Below are positions 1-8,147 of a stretch of DNA of 33,988 bases, one piece after another. This DNA comes from Chitinophagaceae bacterium (lineage in GTDB: Bacteria; Bacteroidota; Bacteroidia; Chitinophagales; Chitinophagaceae), in assembly GCA_024643645.1 (NCBI GenBank), contig JAHEMN010000021.1, positions 1 through 33,988 of the forward strand, in the 5' to 3' direction. The translations under genes were made by a program, and so were the position numbers. A model generated the notes under the pieces. That model was given only the letters and a program-made list of their open reading frames with translations, was not told the origin of the DNA and searched no databases. The first letter of the stretch is position 1; each line of letters begins with the position of its first letter.

Positions 1-1
1 C

Positions 2-235
2 GGGATAAATGAAAAATGGATTAAGCGGATAAAGGGAATCAGGGCAAACGCTTCTTGTAAAAGTCATGAAGAATTGGATGAAGCCACAGAATTAGACAGG
101 GGAAATCCACAGGTATTAGGTAATGAATATAAGAGGCTGAAAGAGACATTTAATCAGCTGAACGTATTTGGGGGTTGTTGTGGTACCGACGAAGAACATA
201 TTCTTGAGATTATAAAGCAGGTTAAGACTGCTTGA
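2..235 (+). CDS. Homocysteine S-methyltransferase, C-terminal 77 residues (5' end outside window)
   Basis: The window opens inside a reading frame with no start codon in view. It encodes 77 residues ending at a TGA. The translation contains GIRANASCKSHEELDEA followed later by GGCCGTDEEHI. This is the hallmark C-terminus of the homocysteine S-methyltransferase (Pfam S-methyl_trans, MmuM/MetH N-domain) family, where the paired cysteines of GGCCGT together with an upstream cysteine bind the catalytic zinc. The family moves a methyl group to homocysteine to make methionine. The protein ends about 15 residues after the GGCCGT block, as in stand-alone MmuM-like enzymes or the separate MetH N-domain protein common in Bacteroidota; the fragment cannot separate these. 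No cobalamin-binding domain follows in this frame. Confidence 0.85.
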   Translation, partial: GINEKWIKRIKGIRANASCKSHEELDEATELDRGNPQVLGNEYKRLKETFNQLNVFGGCCGTDEEHILEIIKQVKTA

Positions 236-362
236 TATTAAAAGTGACAGTGCATAACAAAAGTATTTGCAAAGGCTGGGCTGGACATTCTTTGAAATCA
301 TACCTTGCAAACACTTGAATAATTAGCGGCAATTATTTTAATTTCTGTAAAAATTCAAGAAC

Positions 363-479
363 ATGAAAATTGTAGTTTTTAGTTTATTGATAAATTTTTC
401 TCTGTCCACTTACGTTCAAACAACATCAACAATTAATGTAATTGACTTTGTTAAAATAGTAAATGAAAATCAATCTTAA
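363..479 (+). pseudogene. 38-codon ORF resembling the N-terminus of a secreted protein, possible gene remnant
   Basis: ATG at 363 opens a 38-codon frame starting MKIVVFSLLINFSLSTYVQ, which reads like a Bacteroidota signal peptide, followed by TTSTINVIDFVKIVNENQS and a TAA at 477-479. The stop falls immediately before the last base pairs of the convergent SulP gene (its stop codon is 480-482). Small secreted Bacteroidota proteins with an N-terminal 'FVKI.N' segment after the signal peptide normally continue well beyond this point (recollection, not searched). I therefore read this as a possible remnant cut off at the SulP 3' end, but a chance ORF in AT-rich sequence is also possible. Confidence 0.25.
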
Positions 480-2009
480 TTACACTTTATCTACCACAAT
501 CTTATACGTCGGATCTTCCAACACATTTACATCAATAATCTCTTCTGCATTCTTCAATAATTTTTTACAATCTGCACTCAGGTGTTTTAAATGTATCTTT
601 TTACCTACCCTATGATATCGTTCGGTGATCTTATTCAATGCTTCAATGGCAGACATATCCACTACCCTGCTTTCTGCAAAATCAATGATCACTTCTTCAG
701 GATCATTCAACACATCAAATTTTTCATTGAAGGCTGTGATCGATCCGAAAAATAATGGCCCATATATCTCGTAATGTTTTACTCCGGCTTCATCAAAATA
801 TTTTCTTGCACGGATGCGTTTGGCATTATCCCATGCAAATACCAATGCTGAAATTATAACACCGATAATAACTGCCAGTGCCAGGTTGTGCAATACCACT
901 GTTACCAGTGTAACCATCACCATTACAAAAATATCAGACTTCGGCATCTTAGTAAATGTTTTGAAACTGGCCCACTCAAACGTTCCTATCGCCACCATGA
1001 TCATTAACCCCGTTAATGCTGCTATAGGAACTTTCTCAATTAAGCCTGAACCAAACATTACAAATACCAATAGCATTACTGCTGCTACAATACCGGACAG
1101 CCTTGCCCTTGCACCATTGGATACATTAATCAAGCTCTGCCCTATCATTGCACAACCACCCATTCCTGAAAAAACACCTGATAAAATATTTGCTGCACCT
1201 TGTGCTACTGCTTCTTTATTTCCTCTGCCCCTTGTTTCTGTTATTTCATCAACAATATTTAATGTCAATAAACTCTCTATTAATCCTACACCCGCAACAA
1301 TTGCTGCAAAAGGAAAAATTATCTGTAGTGTTTCAAAAGTAAACGGCACACCAGGAATATGAAATGGTGGAAACCCTCCCTGGATAGAGGCCATATCACC
1401 AACGGTCTTTGTATCAATACCTAAAAAGAAAACTAAACCAAATACAACTAATATAGCAGTTAAAGAAGCCGGTATCACTTTAGTTAATTTAGGCAAACCC
1501 CAAATGATGAACATGGTCAATAATACCAGTCCTGTTAAAATGTATAATGAGGTTCCGGATAACCAATTACCTGAAGGATCTTTGAACTGTGCCAGTTGCG
1601 ACATAAAAATGATGATCGCCAATCCATTTACAAAACCATAAATAACAGGTTGAGGTACGAGGCGAATCAACTTACCCAATCGTAAAAAACCTGCTGCCAT
1701 CTGTATCAAACCAGCCAGGATAACTGTAGCAAAAATATATTCTACCCCATGATCTTTTGCCAATACAACAATAACAACAGCTACGGCACCGGTAGCACCT
1801 GAGATCATTCCCGGCCGGCCACCAAATATGGAAGTAACAAGCCCCATCATAAAGGCTGCATATAATCCGGTTAATGGAGAAAGCCCTGCAATAAAAGCAA
1901 AAGCTACAGCTTCTGGCACCAATGCCAAAGCCACCGTTAATCCGGAAAGTATCTCTGTTTTATAATCTACCTTTTGAGTAAGATCAAAAAGATTCAAATA
2001 TTTTTTCAT
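480..2009 (-). CDS. SulP family inorganic anion transporter with STAS domain
   Basis: A 509-residue inner-membrane protein of the SulP/SLC26 family, which moves sulfate, bicarbonate or other anions, usually with Na+ or H+. The first ~390 residues are nearly all hydrophobic helices and contain family blocks such as LALVPEAVAFAFIAGLSPL (TM1), SGATGAVAVV (TM3) and LVPQPVIYGFVNGLAI. The last ~100 residues form a cytoplasmic STAS domain with VVDMSAIEAL at the place of the conserved loop. Length is typical for the shorter bacterial members (BicA- or DauA-like). The substrate cannot be read from sequence; the VPQPVIYGFVNGLA form is shared with bicarbonate-type members (weak inference). It is transcribed alone, away from the divergent gene at 2334. 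Confidence 0.93.
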   Translation of the reverse strand: MKKYLNLFDLTQKVDYKTEILSGLTVALALVPEAVAFAFIAGLSPLTGLYAAFMMGLVTSIFGGRPGMISGATGAVAVVIVVLAKDHGVEYIFATVILAGLIQMAAGFLRLGKLIRLVPQPVIYGFVNGLAIIIFMSQLAQFKDPSGNWLSGTSLYILTGLVLLTMFIIWGLPKLTKVIPASLTAILVVFGLVFFLGIDTKTVGDMASIQGGFPPFHIPGVPFTFETLQIIFPFAAIVAGVGLIESLLTLNIVDEITETRGRGNKEAVAQGAANILSGVFSGMGGCAMIGQSLINVSNGARARLSGIVAAVMLLVFVMFGSGLIEKVPIAALTGLMIMVAIGTFEWASFKTFTKMPKSDIFVMVMVTLVTVVLHNLALAVIIGVIISALVFAWDNAKRIRARKYFDEAGVKHYEIYGPLFFGSITAFNEKFDVLNDPEEVIIDFAESRVVDMSAIEALNKITERYHRVGKKIHLKHLSADCKKLLKNAEEIIDVNVLEDPTYKIVVDKV

Positions 2010-2055
2010 TCAATTAATTTAATAACAGCTTATGCAAATAAAATTATTGGATAAA

Positions 2056-2096
2056 CAAATCAACGATCACTTATAAAACGCACAAATATTTTTGTG
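2056..2096 (-). promoter_or_regulatory. Candidate sulP promoter with an inverted repeat over the -33 box
   Basis: On the minus strand TTTG (2083-2086) lies 19 bp upstream of TTGATTTG (2056-2063), one mismatch from the Bacteroidota -7 box TAnnTTTG. The -33 element sits inside a perfect inverted repeat CACAAA-tatt-TTTGTG (2081-2096), the usual geometry of a repressor or activator site. It would give a 5' leader of about 40 nt before the SulP start at 2009. AT-rich background makes chance matches common. Confidence 0.35.
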
Positions 2097-2259
2097 ATTA
2101 AATGGTGGAAGATAATTTGCAGTAACTATGATTTTCACTGGGTTGCAAACATAAATTTTTTAAACGTATAAAATATTTTTAAACAATAACATGTAAGTTG
2201 CTAAAAACAAACTAATTGTAATGATGCATCCAAAAAGATCATTAATCTATCTCTTTCTA

Positions 2260-2290
2260 TTGGAAAAAAGGCTGTTTTCGATTAAATTCG
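2260..2290 (+). promoter_or_regulatory. Candidate promoter for the secreted propeller-like gene
   Basis: TTG (2260-2262), a 20-bp spacer and TAAATTCG (2283-2290), one mismatch from TAnnTTTG, fit the Bacteroidota housekeeping promoter. The expected transcription start is near 2297. That leaves almost no leader for the TTG codon at 2301 but a normal leader of about 37 nt for the ATG at 2334, which supports the ATG as the start. Confidence 0.4.
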
Positions 2291-2333
2291 CAGATAGCGA
2301 TTGAAAATATTAAAGATCAATTTAGTATTCATT

Positions 2334-3257
2334 ATGTATAAATTCTTTTATTTATTTGTCGGGGTTTTCTGTTTTTCAATTTCAAATGCTCAGCCTCCGC
2401 AAGTAGAAATTCCACAGTATTCCATCAATAATGTTCCTTTACCATCTGAAATGGATAACCAGGTTTGTATTTCAGGTATGAAATTCTATGATGGTAAATT
2501 ATATTTTGCATCGGAACGTTGCCCTGTTGTTTTTGTAGCCGATCCCTCAACAGGAAAAATACTTAACAGCATCAACTTTCAATTACAGAAGGATTTTGAG
2601 ATTGAAGGATTGTCATCGTATAATGACAAGCTTTACATGATCTCTGAAAGCGAGGTGGGTCTTTATGAACTTGATATTACAACCGGCTCAACAAGAACAG
2701 TTTCAACTTCAATTCCGCTACCGGAAAAATCGAAACATGGTGATGGTATGGAAGGGATTGCCGGCAATGAAACAAATGAAAAAATATATTTGCTAAGAGA
2801 AAGAAATGAAGAAAGAACATTTGCACAGATCTATACATTCGCTGTAGTGCATAGTGGACAATCAAATGAACTCAGTCTTCAATTTGAATCAAAGATAGAA
2901 ATGCCACTATTAACTACTCAATGGAGGTATTCAGATATTTGTTACGATAAAAAGAACAGCAGGTTGATCTGTCTTAAATCTTATTCAAAAGGAAAATTCC
3001 GTCAACAATTTCTTGAATCGATCAGTATAGATGAAAATGGCAAATTGCTCCGTGAAACATTAAGCAATATACCGGTTGAAAATTTTTCTGAGATCTCCAA
3101 TACTTATAAAGATCAGAAATACAGTATGAATCTGGAAGGGATTACTTTGGATAATGAGAATAATATTTTTATTGTCAGCGATAATACATCCGGAAAGGCA
3201 AAATGTGACTTACCTGCTAAAGAAAAAACGATATTGCTGGAGTTAAAAAAGTTATAG
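2334..3257 (+). CDS. Secreted SdiA-regulated / phytase-like beta-propeller protein
   Basis: A 307-residue exported protein. The frame is open to a TTG at 2301, but the ATG at 2334 gives a clean signal peptide (MYKFFYLFVGVFCFSISNAQ) and suits the upstream promoter. The mature part has repeated short strands with ELEG-like turns: FEIEGLSSYNDKLYMISES in the first third, GDGMEGIAG in the middle and MNLEGITLDNENNIFIVSD near the end. These resemble the 'EGx(T/S)...(I/V)SD/E' repeats of SdiA-regulated and esterase-like-phytase beta-propellers. Substrate and partners are unknown. It is followed 71 bp later by another secreted protein on the same strand; shared function is not shown. Alternative: a general NHL/SMP-30-type propeller. 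Confidence 0.7.
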   Translation: MYKFFYLFVGVFCFSISNAQPPQVEIPQYSINNVPLPSEMDNQVCISGMKFYDGKLYFASERCPVVFVADPSTGKILNSINFQLQKDFEIEGLSSYNDKLYMISESEVGLYELDITTGSTRTVSTSIPLPEKSKHGDGMEGIAGNETNEKIYLLRERNEERTFAQIYTFAVVHSGQSNELSLQFESKIEMPLLTTQWRYSDICYDKKNSRLICLKSYSKGKFRQQFLESISIDENGKLLRETLSNIPVENFSEISNTYKDQKYSMNLEGITLDNENNIFIVSDNTSGKAKCDLPAKEKTILLELKKL

Positions 3258-3328
3258 AAAACGTTAAAGGATTCTAAACTATTTATTTACACAACCTTTT
3301 GGCATGAATTTGCGACTTTAGCTTGTAT

Positions 3329-3733
3329 ATGAAGAAATCTTTACTATTTATTTTATTTGCTGCTTTTTCAAGTCCTTTATTTGCACAAAAAATCGACAGC
3401 ATTTTTTTTCACCTGTATACCGACAGTTTGAAAAAAGGGCAACACAACTATATCAATGTTGATGGAAAACTATCCAATGGCCGCTGGCAACCAATGACCA
3501 GTAAGGATGTAACATTTTCCTGTGCTACCGCCGGTTTTTCCGGGAACGAACTGATAATCCCCGATAATTTTAAAGACGAAAAAGTAGTGGTAAAGGCAGT
3601 TCTGAAGTCAAATTCCTCTGTCTGGATAGAAAAAACAATCTGGATCAAGACAAAGCCGGATGGCGAACTTCCTACCAAAGAAGACATTCTGAGAGATACA
3701 ACTCCTGCAAAAAAGACAAAAAGAAAAAACTGA
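3329..3733 (+). CDS. Small secreted protein of unknown function
   Basis: A 134-residue protein. ATG at 3329 is preferred over the in-frame TTG at 3323 because it begins exactly at the signal peptide MKKSLLFILFAAFSSPLFAQ. The mature part looks like a single beta-rich domain (YINVDGKLSNGRWQPMTSKDVTFSC... and VVVKAVLKSNSSVWIEKTIWIKT), compatible with an Ig-like fold, and ends in a basic tail (PAKKTKRKN). The pattern 'dGK.snGr..Plt..DvtF..s.g...gn.l.i...' recurs in hypothetical Bacteroidota exported proteins, but I cannot name the family. It lies directly upstream of the SRP RNA gene. Confidence 0.7.
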   Translation: MKKSLLFILFAAFSSPLFAQKIDSIFFHLYTDSLKKGQHNYINVDGKLSNGRWQPMTSKDVTFSCATAGFSGNELIIPDNFKDEKVVVKAVLKSNSSVWIEKTIWIKTKPDGELPTKEDILRDTTPAKKTKRKN

Positions 3734-3796
3734 AAATTTATCTTTTTTAATCACACTTTTCCTTCAAACTGCAAGCAAAAAACACAGCTATACCCT

Positions 3797-3804
3797 TATC
3801 TTTG
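3797..3804 (+). promoter_or_regulatory. -7 box of the SRP RNA promoter
   Basis: TATCTTTG is a perfect match to the Bacteroidota -7 consensus TAnnTTTG and ends 4 bp before the first paired base of the SRP RNA (3809), which is the right distance for transcription initiation at the RNA 5' end. No convincing TTTG lies 17-23 bp upstream, so only the -7 element is claimed. Confidence 0.5.
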
Positions 3805-3808
3805 CGGC

Positions 3809-3903
3809 GGCAGGTCTTACACGACCAGCTCCTGCTGAACCCTCCCAGGGCCGGAAGGCAGCAAGAGTAGGTGGTTGAGCGGTGCGATGTAATCAGCCTG
3901 CCA
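3809..3903 (+). ncRNA. ffs: Signal recognition particle RNA, small bacterial type (4.5S)
   Basis: About 95 nt forming one long hairpin. The outer strands GGCAGG (3809-3814) and CCTGCC (3897-3902) pair, and the apex contains GGGCCGGAAGGCAGCAAGAG with the GGAA tetraloop at 3853-3856. This is the conserved Ffh-binding domain IV: tetraloop, symmetric loop with the AGCA side, and asymmetric loop. The RNA binds Ffh and directs nascent membrane and secreted proteins to FtsY. The 3' end runs into T7 (3904-3910), so the terminal helix can act as its own intrinsic terminator. No Alu domain is present. Exact ends are predicted from base pairing. Confidence 0.93.
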
Positions 3904-3911
3904 TTTTTTTA

Positions 3912-3931
3912 CCCCCTATCCCTGAAGGGGG
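3912..3931. other. GC-only hairpin after the SRP RNA
   Basis: CCCCCT (3912-3917) pairs with AGGGGG (3926-3931) around an 8-nt loop. On the minus strand it is followed by a run of seven A, on the plus strand by AATAAAAAT, so it is not a textbook terminator in either direction. It may back up termination of the SRP RNA. Similar C4/G4 hairpins occur at 4688-4700 and 6088-6103. Confidence 0.5.
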
Positions 3932-3993
3932 AATAAAAATCTTCAGGCATTACCAACTTTCAAAATACAATCCCCGGCGTGGGAGCAGGACTT

Positions 3994-4647
3994 ATGAAAT
4001 TTTTTATTGATACAGCTAATCTAGATCAGATCAAAGAAGCCAATGAATTAGGTATTCTTGATGGTGTAACAACCAACCCTTCCCTGATGGCTAAAGAAGG
4101 CATCAAAGGTGAAGCAGCTATCATGGCACATTACAAAACAATATGTGAACTGGTGGATGGTGATATAAGTGCTGAAGTTATCAGTACTGAATTCAATGCT
4201 ATCGTGGAAGAAGGAAAAAAATTAGCTGATATACATCCGAATATCGTTGTAAAAGTTCCGATGATCAAAGATGGTATAAAAGCAATTAAATGGTTTTCTG
4301 ATAACGGTATCAGAACCAACTGTACCCTTGTATTTTCTGCTGGCCAGGCAATTTTAGCTGCCAAAGCCGGTGCTACCTATCTTTCTCCATTTATCGGAAG
4401 AATTGATGATAGCAACTGGGATGGAGTTGAACTGATCTCTCAGATCTCACATATCTATTCTATACAGGGATATAAAACTGAAATTCTTGCCGCTTCTATT
4501 CGTAATGCACTACACATTGTAAAGTGTGCTGAAGCAGGTGCTGATGTTTGTACTTGTCCGCTGGACTCTATTCTTGGATTATTAAAACATCCATTAACAG
4601 ATATTGGCCTTGCAAAATTTTTGGAGGATGCCAAGAAAACTCAATAA
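3994..4647 (+). CDS. fsa: Transaldolase / fructose-6-phosphate aldolase family (TalC/FSA type)
   Basis: A 217-residue class I aldolase, the usual size of the small TalC/FSA group. The frame extends to a GTG at 3979, but ATG at 3994 gives the canonical N-terminus [16 protein letters not shown] and is preceded by a purine-rich GGAGCAGGA. Family blocks: [13 protein letters not shown] (~25-37), NIVVKVPM with the Schiff-base lysine (~83-90), [32 protein letters not shown] (~105-136) and a C-terminal DICTC-like/[14 protein letters not shown] stretch. These enzymes transfer a dihydroxyacetone unit in the non-oxidative pentose phosphate pathway or cleave fructose-6-phosphate. Sequence alone does not separate the two activities; transaldolase is the safer call for this subfamily. 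Cytoplasmic, apparently monocistronic. Confidence 0.93.
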   Translation: MKFFIDTANLDQIKEANELGILDGVTTNPSLMAKEGIKGEAAIMAHYKTICELVDGDISAEVISTEFNAIVEEGKKLADIHPNIVVKVPMIKDGIKAIKWFSDNGIRTNCTLVFSAGQAILAAKAGATYLSPFIGRIDDSNWDGVELISQISHIYSIQGYKTEILAASIRNALHIVKCAEAGADVCTCPLDSILGLLKHPLTDIGLAKFLEDAKKTQ

Positions 4648-4687
4648 GTAATAATAGTATTTTTTATTATTAATTAAATTATGCTAT

Positions 4688-4700
4688 CCCCTTTTAGGGG
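4688..4700. other. Short C4/G4 hairpin between convergent genes
   Basis: CCCC-TTTTA-GGGG lies in the 87-bp gap between the transaldolase gene and the convergent DUF5103 gene. An AT-only inverted repeat (TAATAAT ... ATTATTA, about 4648-4671) precedes it. The pair may terminate transcription from both sides, but no clear T-run follows the GC stem. Confidence 0.35.
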
Positions 4701-4734
4701 CTCAGTAATATAATTTGTAAGATTAGCTAATGGG

Positions 4735-6015
4735 CTATCGCTGAAATGTTGAATTAACCCTGGTAAAACCTACAAGCTCATCAGCCCTGGCACCAAATTG
4801 GCGGAAGTAAACCATCACCATATAACTATTCTCTGTTCCCCAATAATTTCCTTCTGTATTTTCATATGAAGCTTTGAACCCATTTTGCTTTTTATCCGTA
4901 AGTGTAACGTAAGAGTAATTATAATATCCCTGTTTCAGGAACAATGCTTTTTCATACACTCCTTTTTCCTCGTTAAAGATCATTTTTGCATTTTCATCCT
5001 GTATATAATTCGTAAGCTCCCCAAAAACATAAATGCTTTTACCCTCATAAGGTCTGTTGCCAGGAGGAACATAAGTGAAATGCACCCATGCATAATCACT
5101 TTGCCACAGCGCATTTGGATTATCCCTGTTCTCCACCGTGTAAATACCATTAATATCACTGTAATAAATATATAATTGCTGGCGCCGCTCACCATCAGGT
5201 TTTACATATACATCAACACGGCTATTTGTATCATTATCTTTTATAAGTGTCATTCTCTCACTCATTAATCTTAAGCTTCGCAGATCGATCCATCGCCACT
5301 CTTTACCAGAAGGGAATGTTGTATTTTCCTCATCACTATATTCATAATAATTTCCCCGGAAAATAGTAGGACGATCAATAACATTGGCCGTAGCCCAGAT
5401 ATTATTCTGTATCACTACCACTTTCAGATCCTGCGGAGAAAATGCATTTAGCTGGCCTTGTCCTGCTTTTACATTTACCTGTACCCGTTGGTGAGTACTG
5501 AAATAATTGGCATTGAAGGGTTGTGTAACCTGGGCTGATACAATTGCTTTCGTATTTACGATCAGCATTCTTTTAGTGAAGATCAATTTTGATGTGTCAT
5601 CATTCAAAAAAACCTTTAATAAATAATTACCTGCTTTAGAAGGTGCGGAATTCCTTTCCGGAAGAAAGGCCTGGTAATGTGTATACCTTGTCTCAACAAT
5701 TGAAGATGAACGGTAATTGGTGATCCGGTTTGAAGTAAACCCTCTTATATAATCGTATACCTGAATATTGGCAGGCGTCCAATCAGCATTACATAGTTGA
5801 AATGAGTAGTAATAATATTTTACATCCGCATCCATATCATCAAAATGTAATTCCAGTTGTTCATTGGAGTTTAGCATGAGTGCAGGATAACTGTATATAT
5901 CTCCGGCTTTGTACAATTTTACCGTCCGGATATTCTGTTTATAAATATGATCGGGTATTTGTGCAGTAGCTGAAAATAAAAAGAAGAGGGAAATAACTGT
6001 ACAGAATTTTTTCAT
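4735..6015 (-). CDS. DUF5103 protein, type IX secretion system plug-like
   Basis: A 426-residue exported protein. The ATG at 6015 starts the signal peptide MKKFCTVISLFFLFSATAQ; the longer frame would use a TTG at 6039 and place eight extra residues before it. The mature protein opens with PDHIYKQNIRTVKLYKAGD and YPALMLNSNEQLELHFDDMDADVKYYYYSFQLCNADWTP, the hallmark of DUF5103, now described as the domain of the plug protein that binds the SprA translocon in the type IX secretion system. The middle and C-terminus are beta-rich and aromatic (YNYSYVTLTDKKQNGF, NSYMVMVYFRQFGARADELVGF). It is expected in the periplasm or at the outer membrane. No other T9SS gene lies in this window. DUF5103 paralogues may have other roles, so the exact partner is inference. 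Confidence 0.85.
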   Translation of the reverse strand: MKKFCTVISLFFLFSATAQIPDHIYKQNIRTVKLYKAGDIYSYPALMLNSNEQLELHFDDMDADVKYYYYSFQLCNADWTPANIQVYDYIRGFTSNRITNYRSSSIVETRYTHYQAFLPERNSAPSKAGNYLLKVFLNDDTSKLIFTKRMLIVNTKAIVSAQVTQPFNANYFSTHQRVQVNVKAGQGQLNAFSPQDLKVVVIQNNIWATANVIDRPTIFRGNYYEYSDEENTTFPSGKEWRWIDLRSLRLMSERMTLIKDNDTNSRVDVYVKPDGERRQQLYIYYSDINGIYTVENRDNPNALWQSDYAWVHFTYVPPGNRPYEGKSIYVFGELTNYIQDENAKMIFNEEKGVYEKALFLKQGYYNYSYVTLTDKKQNGFKASYENTEGNYWGTENSYMVMVYFRQFGARADELVGFTRVNSTFQR

Positions 6016-6087
6016 ATTAATCTTAATGCTATTATTCAATCAAATATTGCTTAAAATACGATAAAAAGGAAGAGAAATCTTAAGAAG

Positions 6088-6103
6088 CCCCTTATTTTTG
6101 GGG
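6088..6103. other. Short C4/G4 hairpin in divergent promoter region
   Basis: CCCC-TTATTTTT-GGGG sits in the 105-bp gap between the divergent DUF5103 and FtsX-type genes, about 18 bp upstream of the FtsX-type start. Being between two starts it cannot be a simple end-of-gene terminator. It resembles the hairpins at 3912-3931 and 4688-4700. Confidence 0.35.
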
Positions 6104-6120
6104 AAGACAAACAATTTAAT

Positions 6121-7383
6121 TTGAAGGTTGCAGGTTTTATAGCAAACCGGATAGCATTTAATCAACAAAAATCCTTTTCCCGGTTCATTATCCGTTTATC
6201 TACTGTGGCTACTGCTATTAGTGTAGCTGTAATGATCATTACTGTTTCCCTTGCCAATGGATTCCAGGAAACAGTAAGCCAGAAAGTTTTCAGCTTTTTA
6301 GGGCATATACGGATCAATGAAAAACAACCCGATAAAGCCATCATATCGGAAGAAACTCCCATAGAAGAAAATAGTCAACTGGTAAATCTTATCCGGCAAA
6401 ACCCTGAGGTAAAAAGCATTCATCCATTTGCAACCAAGTACGGCATCTTAAAAACAAAAGATGAAATAGAAGGAGTACTGGTAAAAGGTTTTGACAGTAC
6501 TTATAATTTTGATCACATCAGGGAGTTCATAAAAGAAGGAAGACCGATAAAATTCAATGACAGCACTTACAGCCGGGAGATAATGATATCAGACTATACG
6601 GCTAAACAATTACAATTGAAACTAAATGATAAAGTGCTGATCTATTTTATCCGTCCGGATAAAAATAGTGGTAGTGAATCAGGCTTACCTAATATCCGTC
6701 CGGATAAATTAACGATCACAGGCATTTTTAAAACCGGAATAGAAGATTATGACAAGACCTTTGCCATTGGCGATCTAAAACTAATACAACGGCTGAATGA
6801 CTGGAATGAAAATGAACTTGGAGGATATGAGCTCTTTCTACATGATTATCACAAAATTGATGATGTTGCCAATGACATTTATGCGATGCCAAAATTTCCC
6901 CTTACCTGGAATACCGTCAGCGTAAAACAAATATCTCCTAACATTTTTGACTGGCTCAGTATGCAGGATGTAACCCGGAATGTACTGATAGGATTTATGG
7001 TGATCGTTGCCATCATCAATCTGATTACCTGTCTCATCATTCTTGTGCTGGAAAGAGTAAGAATGATAGGGATATTAAAATCATTGGGAGCTTCTAACTG
7101 GACCGTTCAGGAAATATTTCTGAGGCATTCTTTATTTATCACAATAACAGGTATAATCACCGGTTTAATATTTGCAATTGGTTTACTATGGCTGCAAGAT
7201 GCGACTGGCTTCATCAAACTAAAAGAAGAAGCCTATTACATGAGTGAAGCTGCAGTAAAAATAGTTTGGTGGCAGGTTGCTCTTATCTGTGCCGGCACAC
7301 TGGCAGTTTGTTTTTTAGTACTAACGATCCCAACTATTCTGGTAAGAAAAATTCAACCGGTAAAAGCAATTCAATTCAGATAA
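6121..7383 (+). CDS. FtsX-like ABC transporter permease (LolC/LolE-like)
   Basis: A 420-residue inner-membrane permease of the MacB/FtsX superfamily. One TM helix near the N-terminus (STVATAISVAVMIITVSLANGF, ~27-48) is followed by a large periplasmic domain (~50-280) and three TM helices (~288-312, ~338-358, ~384-408), the LolC/E topology. The FtsX motif region VLERVRMIGILKSLGAS precedes TM3. The frame has no usable ATG near its start, so the TTG at 6121 is taken as the initiation codon. LolC/E-type permeases lift lipoproteins from the inner membrane with ATPase LolD; no ATPase gene is adjacent here, as is common for these scattered Bacteroidota genes. The role in lipoprotein release is inference from the family. 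Confidence 0.85.
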   Translation: MKVAGFIANRIAFNQQKSFSRFIIRLSTVATAISVAVMIITVSLANGFQETVSQKVFSFLGHIRINEKQPDKAIISEETPIEENSQLVNLIRQNPEVKSIHPFATKYGILKTKDEIEGVLVKGFDSTYNFDHIREFIKEGRPIKFNDSTYSREIMISDYTAKQLQLKLNDKVLIYFIRPDKNSGSESGLPNIRPDKLTITGIFKTGIEDYDKTFAIGDLKLIQRLNDWNENELGGYELFLHDYHKIDDVANDIYAMPKFPLTWNTVSVKQISPNIFDWLSMQDVTRNVLIGFMVIVAIINLITCLIILVLERVRMIGILKSLGASNWTVQEIFLRHSLFITITGIITGLIFAIGLLWLQDATGFIKLKEEAYYMSEAAVKIVWWQVALICAGTLAVCFLVLTIPTILVRKIQPVKAIQFR

Positions 7384-7391
7384 TAACATTC

Positions 7392-8126
7392 TTATACAAT
7401 ATGAGAGAGTATTATTCCGGTGGCTACTGCAGCATTCAGTGATTCCGCTTTTCCTTTTTGCGGTATTGTAATTTTCGTAGTAACAGACGCCAATACTTCA
7501 TCACTGATGCCTTTAGCTTCATTTCCAATTACTAAAATGCCTTCTGTTATTTTATTGATCGAAGTCACATCCTCACCATTAAGCATTGCTGCATATACAG
7601 GTATACCTTTTTGTTTCGATAACCAATTGGATAGAGTTGTATAATGTACCTGTACTCTGCAAATACTTCCCATTGTTGATTGTATCACTTTTGTATTGTA
7701 AATATCAGCACTCTGAGCATTACAAATAATCTGATCAATACCATACCAATCGGCAATGCGTATGATCGTTCCCATATTTCCGGGATCCTGTATATTATCC
7801 AATGCCAGCGTAATTTTATTTTTTACTGTGATTTCATCACTTGTTTCAAACTTTTTTACAAGAGCCAGCACCTGGTTAGGTGTAGTTAAATGTGAAATTT
7901 TTTCTAATTCTATTGTACTTATTTCCTGCACATTCAATTTATCAGCAACACTTTTATTTTCTTCAATCCAGTTTTTCAAAGCGAAAATTTCAATTATTCC
8001 CGGATTTTCCATTGCAATAAGTTCATTTACCAATTTGGGTCCTTCTGCAACAAAGACAGGTTCTTGTTGCCTGAATTTTTTCTGGCCTAAACTTTGAATA
8101 TATTTGAGCTTAGATTTAACAAGCAT
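7392..8126 (-). CDS. SpoU/TrmH-family RNA 2'-O-ribose methyltransferase
   Basis: A 244-residue SPOUT-class enzyme that methylates ribose 2'-OH in rRNA or tRNA with SAM. An N-terminal L30e-like substrate-binding domain (~1-95, with FVAEGPKLVNEL) is followed by the knotted catalytic domain with all three SpoU motifs: LDNIQDPGNMGTIIRIA (~109-125) with the catalytic Asn and Arg, GILVIGNEAKGIS (~193-205), and ITIPQKGKAESLNAAVATGI near the C-terminus. It is close to RlmB/TsnR-type enzymes, and the target nucleotide cannot be read from sequence. It converges on the FtsX-type gene (8-bp gap) and is divergent from the tamL-like gene, 21 bp from that gene's ATG. Confidence 0.92.
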   Translation of the reverse strand: MLVKSKLKYIQSLGQKKFRQQEPVFVAEGPKLVNELIAMENPGIIEIFALKNWIEENKSVADKLNVQEISTIELEKISHLTTPNQVLALVKKFETSDEITVKNKITLALDNIQDPGNMGTIIRIADWYGIDQIICNAQSADIYNTKVIQSTMGSICRVQVHYTTLSNWLSKQKGIPVYAAMLNGEDVTSINKITEGILVIGNEAKGISDEVLASVTTKITIPQKGKAESLNAAVATGIILSHIV

Positions 8127-8147
8127 ACATCTTCTTTTAATTCATTT

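Noticed and set aside
814-1362. 182-codon plus-strand ORF
   Set aside because: Lies wholly antisense to the SulP gene; its translation is low-complexity and Thr/Ile/Pro-rich without a recognisable domain, as expected of a shadow frame.
8094-8147. Upstream TTG start for the tamL-like gene
   Set aside because: It would overlap the divergent methyltransferase gene by 33 bp and bury the lipoprotein signal behind 18 extra residues.
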